A DNA stretch of 64,000 bases from Apostichopus japonicus (lineage: Eukaryota > Echinodermata > Holothuroidea > Aspidochirotida > Stichopodidae): NCBI RefSeq assembly GCF_037975245.1, contig NC_092571.1:25436564-25500563 (forward strand), in the 5' to 3' direction. The notes under the pieces were generated by a model, which searched no databases, was not told where the DNA came from, and was given only the letters and a program-made list of their open reading frames with translations. This document shows positions 29,697 to 43,454 of the stretch, piece by piece (positions within the stretch are counted from its first letter, which is position 1; each line of letters begins with the position of its first letter). The translations under genes and the position numbers were made by a program.

Positions 29697-30245
29697 ATTG
29701 TCCGAGCTTGTGACTGACTTACTGACTGGGAGACTTACTGACTGACTTACTGACTTACTGACTGACTGACTGACTTATTGACTGAGTGACTGACCTACTG
29801 GCTTACTAACTTACTGAGTGAGTGACTTACTGACTGAGTGACGTACTGACTGGCCGTACTCACTGAGTGACCGTACTCACTGAGTGACTTACTGATTGAT
29901 TGAATAACTTACTTACTGACTGACTGACTGACTGAGTAAGTGACTGAGTGACTTACTAACTGAGTGACTCACTGAGTGACTTACTGACTGAGTGAATAAC
30001 TTACTGACTGACTGACTGACTGACTGACTTATTGACTGAGTGACTGACAGACTAACCTACTGATTTACTAACTTACTGAATGCCTGACTTGCCGACTGGC
30101 TGACTGAGTGACTTACTGACTAAGTGACTGACTGACTAACTGACGTACTGACTGAGTGATTGACTGATTAAGACTGACTGACTTACTGACTGAGTGAATG
30201 GCAGACTTACTGTCTGAGAGTCTTACTGACGTACTGACTAACTAA
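29697..30245 (+). repeat. (GACT)n-type degenerate array
   Basis: About 550 bp of TGAC/TTAC/TGAG tetramers (for example GACTGACTTACTGACTGAG), with longer repeated patterns such as GAGTGACTTACTGAC. Short GACT stretches also occur at 29466-29490 and 29585-29625. Confidence 0.9.
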
Positions 30246-32578
<2,333 letters not shown>

Positions 32579-32586
32579 TTGAGGGT
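32579..32586. repeat. Target-site duplication, left (TTGAGGGT)
   Basis: Matches 32997-33004 exactly, bracketing the 410-bp element. Confidence 0.8.
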
Positions 32587-32996
32587 CAGGGGTAGGAGCC
32601 GGGGGCACTGGGGGCACGTGCCCCCCTCCCCCCTCCACACTTTTTTTCCAAACTAGCAAATGTGACCTTCTGGCAAATAAAATGTGCCCCTTTGATGAAG
32701 AGCTGTCTTTTGGATATCGTAAGCCTTTGTTAATTTTAATATTTTATTTTAATTGCTTATTTTTAGTCTTCACATGCTATTTTAAAAATGGCATCCCATA
32801 TCATTTTTGTAGAACGGTTAACAATAAACAATCTCAATAAATAGTATTGATAGCATACTAACACATCATATATATTTAATTGATATGGCCGGTGTGTATC
32901 GGTTTATAGCATAACGAGTGGTGGTTGTGGAATGAGAAAGTGCCCCTTGGATGTTGTGCCCCCCCCCCCACTTTTTGGAAGCTTCTTACCTCCCTG
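32587..32996. mobile_element. Non-autonomous hAT-like DNA transposon, 410 bp
   Basis: Starts CAGGGGTAGGAGC and ends GCTTCTTACCTCCCTG, imperfect inverted repeats that align with small gaps. The flanks are identical 8-bp duplications TTGAGGGT (32579-32586 and 32997-33004). Near the left end it has GGGGGCACTGGGGGCACGTGCCCCCC, and near the right end GTGCC plus a C-run and CACTTTTT. These match the layout of the 656-bp element at 62021, so both belong to one family or to related subfamilies. The interior is AT-rich and has no coding frame. The intact duplication suggests a relatively recent insertion. Confidence 0.8.
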
Positions 32997-33004
32997 TTGA
33001 GGGT
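32997..33004. repeat. Target-site duplication, right (TTGAGGGT)
   Basis: Second copy of the 8-bp duplication. Confidence 0.8.
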
Positions 33005-33721
33005 AGATCAAGTTGTTTGGTTTGCTTGCCCATGCTCTCTATCTTGGATGACTTTTTTTTATTTTAAAGTAACCCTCTTTTGTCCCACATTTGCCAACAT
33101 TCCACTTGAGCGCAACGGAAATGCGATTCTATGAATTTGTGTTGTATATATACGGTTCTTAAACATTGTGGTTACAATACAGTTATTAAGCAATTTTATA
33201 GTGTTAACTTTTGGACTTTTCATAGCAAGGTACATTCACCCGGTTGACCTTTTTTTTTACCCTTTTGACCCTCTCTACGGCGTTGAAACCAGAACAAAGA
33301 AGTACGGAATTGGTTTTCCTTTGTCTAGCCATGCATTGTATTTGCTGATCCTGTTTTTTTTTTACAGTTCCCCGAAACCACACCGGACAAGCAAATAATG
33401 AACTAATAAGCAAATATATCTATGTTTGAAAACCTATATTAAAATTAGAACAACTTAACGGATGAATGAACCACTAGTCCACGTGTCAATAGTAGTCTAT
33501 GTTTTATTATGTAAACATTACAGAGAAAGTGTAACAAACATGATTCAACCATTCTTATACGAACAGCTGGTAGCATGTTAGCTTCAATGTGATGAATACA
33601 AGCATATACATACACACTAATCCTTCAATCAAATATTCCAAACCTGCCTATACTCGTTCAAACTACTGACCAGTACTAAATTCGCCAACGCCAGAGAATG
33701 TGACAATGTGACATGTGACAC
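33005..33721. other. Non-coding gap
   Basis: T-rich runs; nothing recognised. Confidence 0.55.
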
Positions 33722-34031
33722 GGAGTGTTAGCTCAGTGGTTAATGCCGGTGCCTTTCAATCATAAGGTCCCGGTTCGAGTCACTCCAAGATTAATGTACG
33801 TCGTCCAGTAACAGAGTTGTTGACAATTCATAATCATGGATGTTAAAAATGAATCTAAGAGACTGACTTTGGACAGCTTGCGGCTTTGATAAGCCAATGA
33901 GGCTTCTTCATACATACATACATACATACATACATACATACACAAATACATACACACATACATACACGCATACACCCATATATACACGCACACATACATA
34001 CATACATACATACATACATACATACATACAT
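33722..34031 (+). mobile_element. tRNA-derived SINE (family A), copy 2, with (ACAT)n tail
   Basis: The 5' end carries a tRNA-like head with an A box (TTAGCTCAGTGG) and a B box (GGTTCGAGTC). A body of about 120 bp follows that is shared with the copies at 14336 and 40279. The body ends at GGCTTCTTC (33909) and is followed at once by (CATA)n with a few CACA variants to 34031. This copy lacks the roughly 25-bp GCGAGTTCC...GGAGGAT end seen in copy 3. It is the most complete 5' head of the three. Confidence 0.85.
33910..34031 (+). repeat. (CATA)n tail of SINE copy 2
   Basis: CATA units with CACA/CGCA interruptions, continuous with the SINE body. Confidence 0.9.
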
Positions 34032-34311
34032 TGCTCGGGATATTATAAATCGTTATTAAATTTGAAGGGTTTACTTCCTTTCAACCTTCTGCTATATACT
34101 GACTCCTGTCCAATTATAATCACACAGGATCATAACTCTATGGACGGATTAGGTTTACTTAGACAAGGAACAATTAATCATTCCACTTGATGACGATATA
34201 CTTGACATTTTCATTTCATACTCTGTAAAATTTGAATATATCAGACAAAAAATTTGGAAGGACTTTTTTCTAGCTTAACTTCTCGCCTTCGTGAAAATAA
34301 AGCATACGCCC

Positions 34312-34404
34312 AATATATATATATATAGCCTATATATATATAGCCTATATATATATATATAGCCTATATATATATAGCCTATATATATAGCCTATATATA
34401 TAGG

Positions 34405-34442
<38 letters not shown>

Positions 34443-34469
34443 CCTATATATATATATATATATATATAT

Positions 34470-34501
<32 letters not shown>
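34312..34501 (+). repeat. (TA)n punctuated by AGCC/AGGC
   Basis: TATATA blocks separated about seven times by AGCCTA, once by its complement AGGCTA, and once by TCC. Confidence 0.92.
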
Positions 34502-34503
<2 letters not shown>

Positions 34504-35865
34504 ATCTATCAGATATTATTTTTCTTTTGATAACTTTCTTTAGAGTAGTGTTTTTTGTGTGTATATTTACAAAATAATATACATCAGGAACGGCGATTTA
34601 TTATTACGAGTGAAACCACCGTCACGTTTATCGATCCATCGCATATGATAAAGTTGATAGTCTAACCTATATTTGTCGCATCATAAATTTAAACTTGATT
34701 AAATATTTTATCAATATTTCCTGCCCCAAGCGGATGTGACAGCTTAACATACGTCCCGAGGACAATGACATATAATGTGTTCTGTGGGTAATTTTAATTT
34801 TTTTTATTTTTTGCGCTCAGATTTTCACGTGGGAATCCCTATAGCAAACATGACAGTCAATGATTCTTAATGTGTCATATCTATAGTATAGGGGCATTTT
34901 CTACATCCACCTCACACCCCCTCCCCCACTTCTCACAACTATTCGAAAATATCACATCCCTATTTAACACCGTGTGACCTCAAATTCATATAGAGACTGT
35001 CCTATAACGGTAAAACTAAAAAAGAAGGAGGGGGGAACCTAAGCAACGCCATTTTCGGTTTGTTTTGGTTTATAATGAATATTATAATAACAGAAGAGCA
35101 ATTTGACTGAGAGAAATGAGTTTGGAGATATATAATGTTGCGGACGTATTTTTGAAATACCGAGACTTAAATAGAGAAAACATGACCAATTGATTAACTG
35201 AAGTCTACCATATCAAGACCCCCCCCCCAATGCTCAACTCCCCCCCCCCCCTCACACTCCTCATCTCCCCATTCAACAACTCTATTTCCTCCTTCATTAC
35301 TAATTGCCAATTATAGCGTCTACTAAAAAAGAAATAGAATTAGGGCTTAAGAATGAATTAAAAGCAAAGGGTTCTTTGCTATTTCCAAGTATTAAACATT
35401 ATATCGTGTATATATCTATATGGTATGCATTCCTCGAACGCTTGGGTTTAAAAGAAATTTTAATTCTGACGTCAGAACGCGTTCAAAGTGACTTTTGACG
35501 TCAACAGAGGTGTCTTTATCAACACCGACAACGTCAAGTTTTGCACCATTGCGTGTTTTCTATAAATTCAGTTGTAAGTCTGTTATACCCTACATAATAT
35601 ATCGTTGCCGGATGGTGGTTTTCTCATATTAAATTTATGTCACATCGTACCAGGAATAATGGTAAACAAAACGGAGACAAGAGTGGGGGAGGAGGAGGGG
35701 GGTAAGGGGGAGGAGTGGAGGAGTGAATAAAGTTTAAGTTTAATGCTATTTCGGTTTTTTGCCTTTTATTGCTCTATTATTATTACTTTATATTATGCGT
35801 GTATGTTACACATGAATGTGATTGTTTTATTTATGAAAGAATAATACCTTAACAAACAAACAACC
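34502..35865. other. Gap upstream of the tRNA terminator
   Basis: C-runs at 35219-35228 and 35240-35251; GACGTC-rich patch at 35466-35535. No gene. Confidence 0.55.
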
Positions 35866-35885
35866 AAAAAAAATGAAGAATAAAA
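35866..35885 (-). terminator. Pol III T-run terminators of tRNA-Pro
   Basis: On the minus strand a TTTT run begins about 5 nt after the tRNA discriminator base and a run of eight T follows shortly after. This is the usual Pol III termination signal with a backup. Confidence 0.75.
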
Positions 35886-35890
35886 GTCAG

Positions 35891-35962
35891 GGGCCTATCC
35901 GGGAATCGAACCCGGGACCTCTCGCACCCAAAGCGAGAATCATGCCACTAGACCAACAGGCC
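35891..35962 (-). tRNA. tRNA-Pro (anticodon TGG)
   Basis: Read on the minus strand this 72-nt segment folds into a complete cloverleaf. The acceptor arm GGCCTGT pairs with ATAGGCC with only one G-T wobble. The anticodon arm has a 5-bp stem around the loop TTTGGGT, giving anticodon TGG, which decodes proline CCA codons. The T arm CCGGG/CCCGG encloses TTCGATT. The A box (TGGTCTAGTGG) and B box (GGTTCGATTCC) of the internal Pol III promoter are intact, and there is no intron. A TTTT terminator (minus strand, 35885-35882) follows within about 5 nt, and a second run of eight T lies at 35873-35866. CCA is not encoded, as expected for a nuclear gene. It is compact and undecayed, unlike the tRNA-derived SINE heads elsewhere in the window, so it is probably functional. 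A broken 3'-half copy lies about 110 bp to the right. Confidence 0.95.
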
Positions 35963-36074
35963 GCTGATGTAATAAAACGTAATTTAACCAGTGCTTACAT
36001 ATATAGCTATATTGTTATTTTTAACATTCAATATAAAATTGAAAAACTGAAAACTGAAATAGGAAATTAAAACA

Positions 36075-36110
36075 AGGGCCTATCCGGGAAACCAACCCTA
36101 GACATCTCGA
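36075..36110 (-). pseudogene. tRNA-Pro pseudogene, 3' half only
   Basis: The plus-strand text GGGCCTATCCGGGAA repeats the 3' end of the neighbouring tRNA-Pro, then diverges (ACCAACCCTAG in place of TCGAACCCGGG). Only the T arm and 3' acceptor strand remain, and the T stem is disrupted. It lies in the same orientation about 110 bp from the intact gene, so a local duplication followed by decay is likely. Confidence 0.7.
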
Positions 36111-37786
36111 TATTGGATGGAGACGCCATTTTGCAAACCAGTTACATAGTGGGAAAAGATTTTCATTTTTATTTGAAAACATAATTTAATTATGTTTGCC
36201 TAATATGAGTATATATTAACCAACAACTGAGTAAACGAAATTACACAACTGATATGGGTAAACTTTAAGATGTATTTTATTGTTACTTTCTGATTAGCAT
36301 ACAAGCTTGATTTTTAGATTTGTTTCTTAGTTATCTCTTGCATTACTGGACTAACATTCTTAAACCGACGCGAGCAATAATGTCTGGAAAACGAAATTCA
36401 TTTTTTCTTTCTATTTTGTTTAAATTCTTTAGTATTGATATTTTAGATTGAAGTAAAATGTGCATGCTTTCCCATTAGAGCGGCCTGCCGCCTATTTAAA
36501 CCGTTATACTAGCAATGGGAACTTTAAGCTGCTTTTGTCACTTTCAAACAGAATGCAAGTTCATGGTGCGGACCAACTTATTTTTCTGTGGGACACAAAT
36601 CGCGTCATTTGACCGAGCTGATCACGCTTAATTGGTCGATGCAAGTTTTGTTACGTTGTTGATCACATTAAGACCTGTCCAACGTTTCCCAAACTGTTTT
36701 CGGGCTCAGTCCAGTCGAATGCAATTAATTGTTATTCCGACATTATACATCACGTGATCAATAGACTATATATACAAAGGCACTTTAACACGAGAGAATT
36801 GACCAGTACGGTATACCTTGCTGTTTTTTTCAATTAAACTGTCAAAATCGTAATTCCTGTTAAAGGTGAATGCAAGTGGTTAAATGAAAGGACAGTCAGG
36901 ATGTTGTCCAGTAGGTCAAAGAATCATTTCTTGGGAAGCGCAAGAAACCTGCCATAAGTAGTTTCCTTTCGCTCAACACAGAAAACCTTGAACTTCCCTT
37001 GGGGTAATCCCCCAAAAGTGCAGTGACATATATCCGTGTAACTTAAAGATGACACAAACGGAGATATCATCGTTCGCCTGTATGATAGGAGAAAACAAAC
37101 TATGTGATGAACAGCTCCCATCCCCCCCCCCCCCCCTCGCCAAACAGCTAAGCAAAATATTGCTCCATGTTTTGGAGATCTCATATATTTTAACAGTCGT
37201 TGTCTGGGAGCTGCCATTTTGTAATTCTGTGACGTCTTATACAGTAGTAGTAGTAGTAGTACCAGTACAGGATCTAAAACATTTTACTTTCTATTTGTTT
37301 GTTGCTTTTCATCTTTCTGAAAATACATTTTTAATATTACGACACAGTTTGCCAAGATCTTCATTTCGGTCATATAACGCGGCTCAAGATTTTAGATTCA
37401 GCATTTGCACTGACATCTCATTTACATAAAATGAAAATTATAATAAAACTAAAAACAAATATAAAAACAATGTGAGGCACATGTGGTTCGATGATGTCAT
37501 ATCCAGACTTGCTCAAGTAGTCTGCCTTTTGTGTGAAGGGAATCTCCCGATTGGAATACCATTTATCTTAGTTGTTTGGGAAAGTTGTCAATCATAGTTA
37601 TCTCTATCGCATAAACCAATGATGTTGGTTGGGTTAGCGTCAGCTCCAGCTAAGTTTAATATAAATGGTTGGAAACGACAAATTAACATAATCTTTTAAT
37701 GGCAGTGCTTATAGTTTCTTTGATGAACTGTAGTGAGATGAGGTGAGACAAAAATAAACGATATATCAAAACACAACCGTATATAT
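36111..37786. other. Non-coding gap
   Basis: AT-rich; a C15-type run at 37122-37136 and (TAG)n at 37233-37260. Confidence 0.6.
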
Positions 37787-37789
37787 ATG

Positions 37790-37861
<72 letters not shown>

Positions 37862-37890
37862 CATACATATACATATACATATACATAGGC
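37787..37890 (+). repeat. (TA)n and (CATA)n
   Basis: TA array with a TACA interruption, then four ACATATAC-type units. Confidence 0.9.
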
Positions 37891-40278
37891 TTATAACTAG
37901 GCTACGGACACAAATTGTAGGTCCACATTCCACTGTATGTTATTGCCACCTGTAACGAACACTGCTAGTCCTGTTTTGTGACATATCTTGCCTTAGACGG
38001 GTTACAACCCAACAAAAACGCCATCTGTAAATATGACTAATTATTTTGACCTCATGGATAAACTTTTCAGGAAGTCTCGTTTTCGCTATTTATACAAGGA
38101 TGATGAAATAGTTCCACTGGATTTATATTGAACATCGCCATGAACACTAAGAGCATTGGCTATATAGTGCTGTTCGTGATAATGTAGGCCCAGTTCTGTT
38201 ATGGAAATCTGCCTTCATATTTGGTAGTTTTTTTATGGGAACAGAAAACGTTTTGCTCTGTCGAGAGATTCAGTATGTCCTGAAAATGTAATACACATTT
38301 GGCAAATACCGATTGGTTTTGTATGAATAGCTATGACGGGTGATGGCAGTTGATATGTGAGAGAGTGGGGGGGGGGGGCTGGGGTGTGGGGAGGGGGATT
38401 TTACTATCTAACATGACGACGAAGTGTTTATTAAAGGAAACGCCTACACTGCTGTTAGACTGTTTTCATCCGTTTTCTACAGGAGCTTGTTGACGGCATA
38501 AAGTCATAAGTGTTAGTTGCCATCTGCATCCTTTGAAATCAGCTGGAGTGTTATGTGCAACAGAACGAAACGAAGTTCGTCTCCAAAACGTGCCACAAAC
38601 CCCAAATAAGTCGTTTCATTTGTTCCGTTTACAAAAAAGCTTAATTTCTCCACGAAAACTGGTTACTCAGTATTTTCCAGCACAAATTTACCAATAACAG
38701 ATTTATAAGTTACCTATATATAGTTTACACGTTTTCTTCAGATGGAGCAGGGGATGATCTTGTCATTAATCTGTGAGTATTTAAATTTACCAACTAATTG
38801 TTTCTTAATTGTGAGATAGGTGGAGACGACAAACATTTTCGTGCATGGGACTCTGGGACGGTGGACTATGAACGTTAGGTATACATGAAGGTTTTGATGT
38901 ATAGAACCATATATACCACTCTTATTGATTGGTAGGGGGCTATACCATGAACATAGGGAGTATATATATAGTCTTAGTATGCAGCCGTTTCCTCTTGATG
39001 CATTCATATTGTAAATTAAAGTTTGCAGTAGAGTCATTCTGCAATCAAGTCTTATACTTGTGGGTGTATGTCGCTTTTTAGTGTTTATCACTCATTTTCA
39101 GTTATATTCATTTTCTTTGTTTTCTTTATGATGGTATAATCTATGGCACACTGTATAACCCTTGACCCTAAAAAAGGCTGGGGAAACTATCAAAATGGTT
39201 ATTTTAAAGTTTACACGGTTAGTTCGTTTCATAAAATAAATGGAATGAGATAGCTTACATTTATACTTATGTGATTTTTTCTCAAGTTCTTCTTAAGTTC
39301 TTCTTAAGTTTAGGAATGTGTTTTGTGTGTATAATATGACGTCATGTGTTACATATGGATCAGTGGTCAGTGGTGTAAGGATGTGAAGTAGTGATTGTTG
39401 ACCAACCGTGATGTACATGCGTCCCCGATCTTTCACGCCATATGTACATCCACGTTGACAGGTGTATGAAAAAATGCCTCAATAGTCAACAATATAGGTA
39501 TACGCATGTATGGTTGAAAGACACATGGTATACCTGCAACAATACGATATGTAGACATTATAATACATTATGACCATATTATCCATGTGCGCATTTGGTT
39601 GTCGGATATGCCAGGAAGCCGAAAAGTGTTGTAGATGAACAAATTTCGGAAAGAAGTTCTGGTCATCTTGAAGTTAGAAACATTGTCAATCTTTTAACTT
39701 TGGAGATGAAACTAATCAGGGAGTTGCCATAACAACCCCCTGTACTGATATCCCTCCGTAGCCAGTGACAACACCGTAGCAACGAACGTTTTATATGGGT
39801 GGCATTAAAGAAAGTGTTATTAACTTGAGCATGTGTGATCATCGTTTTGGTCCTTTAGGTGTATTTGTGGGTTTGTGGTCATTTTATACAAACAAGTATA
39901 TACAAGTACCAGTTAAGCGAGAATATATAGTGCCCCATACATTGTGCTCGTTCAGCCACAGCCGCCACCGCAACCGCCGCCGACCACAGCGCGACGGTTT
40001 AGTTTGTTTCGTATTTTCTATACTTGCATGTCCCCGTTTCGTAACACCCACTCCATCCCCCACCCCAACCCACCCTGACAGAACATGATCTGAGTATAAT
40101 GTTAAAAGATTGCCCGAAGATAAATGTGTTGTGCTAACTCTCCACCCCCCCTCCACCCACTCCCGTCAATTATCCAGGTCCCTTTCCAACAACCATGCAT
40201 TAGTGGGCAAACGACTCTTTCCCACCTTCCACTTCTCCTCCTCCTCCTACAATAAACTGTAATGGTTACGTCCAAAGA
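37891..40278. other. Non-coding gap
   Basis: G-run near 38368, short TTCTTCTTAAG repeat at 39287-39310, a GC-rich CCGCCGCC-type patch at 39960-39992. No supported exon. Confidence 0.55.
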
Positions 40279-40460
40279 GTCATTCCAAGATTAATGTATG
40301 TCGTCCAGTTACAGAGTTGTTGACAATTGACAATTCATAATCACGGACGTTAAATATGAATCTAAGAGACTGACTTCGGTCAGCTTGCGGCTTTGATAAG
40401 CCAACGAGGCTTCTTCGCGAGTTCCTGCTTGCAGGAGGATCTAAAATACATACATACATC
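40279..40460 (+). mobile_element. tRNA-derived SINE (family A), copy 3, 5'-truncated
   Basis: Starts within the B-box end (GTCATTCCAAGATTAATG) and lacks the tRNA head, as expected for 5' truncation during retroposition. The body matches the copies at 14336 and 33722, with a small internal duplication (GACAATT twice). The 3' end GCGAGTTCCTGCTTGCAGGAGGAT can form a short hairpin and is followed by CTAAAATACATACATACATC. Confidence 0.85.
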
Positions 40461-40916
40461 CCAGACGCATTGTTGTACGTTATCAAACAATAGTATAAAT
40501 GATCAGACTATGTCGGCTAAACCGTAACTAACCCAAGGTCCGGGCATGTCATGTATATAAATGTGTGTGTGTACAAAAGATACACGGAGCTACCATGGAT
40601 ACCAATGCAGCCTTGTACATATAGCTATGCCAACTATGAAAAGTATGTCTCGGCCTTATTCTTTTCTTACGATAAAAATTGTACACAAAAATTCCAATGA
40701 GAAGTGAAATATTTTTTTTGTTACCTGATTTACCTTCAATATATAATAAATCTTTGGTAACCAAGGAATCGGAAGTTGATATTTATAGTTCCCCCTTAAT
40801 ACGAAGACTCGGCAATAGAAGTACCCCACCAGCTTGGTAAACTGCAAGCATGTATAGGCCTATCATAGAGTTAATAAACGGGAGTGCAAAGTTAACAAGC
40901 AAAAGAATGTACTTAC
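40461..40916. other. Gap, would be intron of the 40917 candidate
   Basis: AT-rich; no matching downstream acceptor and exon identified on the minus strand. Confidence 0.45.
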
Positions 40917-41168
40917 GCCGGGAAAGCCTCCTGGTTGCCAAGTTTTCGCTTTTCTAACTGAAGCACACCGATGTTTTCCCACGCTATAGTTCTCTCGTCG
41001 AATGTAATATCCTTCCCGCGAAGGAACCAAAGTGGTTTTGTTTATTAATTTATCTCCTCTCACTAAATACGGATATAAGTTTCGCGAGATTTTCGATTCC
41101 CCCGTATAATATATATTTACAACCATGTACACACTAGCAACCCAATCAATCACAGCCCAAAAATGTAT
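40917..41168 (-). CDS. Candidate exon of a membrane protein, consensus splice donor
   Basis: On the minus strand an 84-codon open frame runs from just after a TAG (which could be the AG of an acceptor, preceded by CTAAT) to CCCGGC followed by GTAAGT, a strong donor in phase 0. The predicted peptide begins with a hydrophobic, aromatic-rich stretch (about residues 2-21, IHFWAVIDWVASVYMVVNIY) that could be a membrane segment. A basic, hydrophilic tail of about 60 residues follows (R and K rich, ending WQPGGFPG). I do not recognise the family. Directly upstream on the same strand lie more hydrophobic open frames (next entry), which suggests one broken or mis-assembled multi-pass protein. It could still be random open sequence. 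Confidence 0.33.
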
Positions 41169-41175
41169 CTACCGA

Positions 41176-41681
41176 TTAGCAATAGAATCCCACATATGGG
41201 TACCTATACCGTGGTTGACTAATAATAAATACGGCTACTACTACTACAACGTTATCCAAAAATTCTGTATAATCCAATACGCCAGATAAATGATATAACA
41301 GAAATGGTCGTATTGAAAAGTTTTTCGCTTGAGTGCAGAACGAGATTGTATAACGTAACAAGCCATACATTATGAGTATAACCCAGAATAGGTATTTCAC
41401 CTTGAGAGCCAAAGTTGAATGCGAATCTTTTTTTCGCTTAGCTTCACCGCCTGATCGTTTCAACAGAATTGAAGCGAAGGCAAGTGCGCAAGTACCAATG
41501 AATACAAGAAGATAAAAAAAAAATGGTCTACTCGTGAAAACAAGGACGAAAGGAGGTTATTTTCGGTCAAGCGGTAAAGAATTACTTGGTGATAGTCAAA
41601 TGCGCTGGAGAAATCCGAAAGCCCATTTTCCATTCGAAAGGATTTGAAAGGCACAAAGTTGTTTTGACAATGTTGATGCAA
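41176..41681 (-). pseudogene. Possible multi-pass membrane protein fragment, frameshifted at an A10/T10 run
   Basis: Two minus-strand frames abut here. The first has a possible ATG near 41633 and runs through RLTENNLLSSLFSRVDHFFF into a run of ten T (plus-strand A10 at 41514-41523). Downstream in the other frame lies a continuous hydrophobic sequence: a segment of about 20 residues (YLLVFIGTCALAFASILL), a basic loop (KRSGGEAKRKK), a second segment (YLFWVILIMYGLLRYTISF), and a third with five consecutive valines. One extra T in the run would make the frames continuous, so this is either a homopolymer indel in the assembly or real decay. The spacing of hydrophobic segments and basic loops resembles a receptor-like membrane protein, but no family signature is visible. 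It reads toward the donor-bearing exon at 40917. Confidence 0.3.
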
Positions 41682-42121
41682 AAGGTCATAATATGATCTA
41701 AAGAAACAGGATCGATATTAAGGCACTGTAAAGAGCACGAACGACAGACTTAATAAAATAGGTTAAAATCTTGTTCTACGGAATCAGTTTGATGTCCTAC
41801 AACGCCTATAAGGTGTATTTATATACCAAGTACTAGTATGGTAAGGAAATAAATTGTGAGAAAAAAATAACAATATTAAGTTTACACTACATATTGTTTC
41901 TTAAAATATTTGCTTCAGTTATTCCAAAATTTTATATAGCAAAGGATTAACAAAGCCTGCATAGAGGAATCGACGTCATCATCGATTTAGCTTTAAAGGA
42001 GCGTTCCAGAGATTTAACATTATTTTAAAGTATTATCTGGGAAACCGAAATAGCTATAAAAACCTTACTTGTACTCAAATGTTTCCATTTTCTTGGACTA
42101 TGACATATCTATAGACAAAAA
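41682..42121. other. Non-coding gap with possible MITE end
   Basis: CTTTAAAGGAGCGTTCCAGA near 41991 matches in inverse the sequence TCTGGAAAGCTCCTTTAAG at about 56191-56210, so both may be ends of one MITE family. Confidence 0.45.
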
Positions 42122-42146
42122 AATAAATAAAAAAATAAATAAAAAA

Positions 42147-42189
<43 letters not shown>

Positions 42190-42333
42190 TATATATATAT
42201 ATGTATATATATAGCCTATATATATAGCCTATATATATAGCCTATATATATATATAGCCTATATATATAGCCTATATATATAGCCTATATATATATATAT
42301 ATTCATATACATATACATACACACATACATAGA
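42122..42333 (+). repeat. (AATA)/(TA)n punctuated by AGCC
   Basis: AAATAAATA units, then TA blocks separated six times by AGCC, then ATACAT units. The same pattern as 34312. Confidence 0.92.
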
Positions 42334-42527
42334 TACCAGACTCATTATTTGACGTATAAACAGGTACTAGGTTGTAGCTATCACACGCAAGATAAAAGGG
42401 TTTTAAGTTAGTTTTTTAAACTTTAACCACCTTTGTATAAGCGTGTCGTCTTATAAACTGATGGCGTAGTTGGTGATCTTTGCGAAGATTTAATAACATT
42501 TTTCTTAACAATTGTAATCACTTGTAA

Positions 42528-42890
42528 GGGAGGCGTTGTGGTCAATTGATTAAGACAGTGGACTTGTGATTTAAGGATTGCAGGTTCGAGTCCTGGCCAG
42601 GTCATTACGTTGTTTCCTTGGGCAAGGCACTTTATATCGGTTGCCTCTCTTCACCCAGGCGAATAAATGGGGGACTTATGTGGAGTCCCCCGGGGGACAC
42701 GTAGATGTGGTACACTGTGGTGGCCCAGGAGAGATTGGTTGAATTGTGCAGACTTTGGTATGTGGGTGTAACAAGTTACCAATGACCACAGTTAAGGTTG
42801 TACGGTCGTGTGAGAGGGGCTTGGCCTTGAATAATACTGTAAACCTTCAAGTTGCCCGTTTAGATCAATTCCGAGTCCGTTCCTTTACAT
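42528..42890 (+). mobile_element. tRNA-derived SINE (family B)
   Basis: A tRNA-like head of about 75 bp starts GGGAGGCGTTGTGGTCAATT and has a B box GGTTCGAGTCCTGG. It is followed by CCTTGGGCAAGGCACTTTAT, a sequence I associate with tRNA-headed SINEs of aquatic animals, then a GC-richer body with GAGTCCCCCGGGGGACAC (a perfect short hairpin) and CTTGGCCTTGAATAA near the end. The 3' end is approximate. It stands out from the AT-rich flanks. No target duplication was identified. Confidence 0.7.
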
Positions 42891-43450
42891 TCAAACAAAA
42901 TATACTTTAACATGAATATAGCACAGTGCCGAGAAACTTAGTTTTACGTAATAGTCGCCAAATATGGACATATCCATTTATTTTCAACGTCAAAGACATT
43001 TCATAACCACTGTCTACATATTACGTTTATGCTACTTGCGGTATTTTAACTTGACTTAATTAAACTGTCTTATTTTTAACAAAACGTTTCAAAAAGACGA
43101 GAAAATAGAAACAAGAAACGTTGAATGGTGAGTGTGTGTATATACAGACTAATTATAAGCTTGTGTCATCAAATTGCGTATAAGACCTATTAAATATTTG
43201 TGATGTCACTTCAAATTAACTATAATGATATTTTCTTTATATCTAAGTTTTAAACACTCTCATAGCATTTATGGGCTAACCTACTTTGCATATAAGAATC
43301 GGGTTGATTTTTTTACGATGTTGTATTCTGCCAATGAGTTAATTGAATATTTTATTCTATACTTTGAGCAAAAAGGAAATACTCCATAGTGTTGTTTAAA
43401 AACAAATGTATTAATTAATTGACTAAGAAAACTGAATGAATATTTTACAT
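42891..43450. other. Non-coding gap
   Basis: AT-rich; nothing recognised. Confidence 0.6.
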
Positions 43451-43454
43451 TTAA

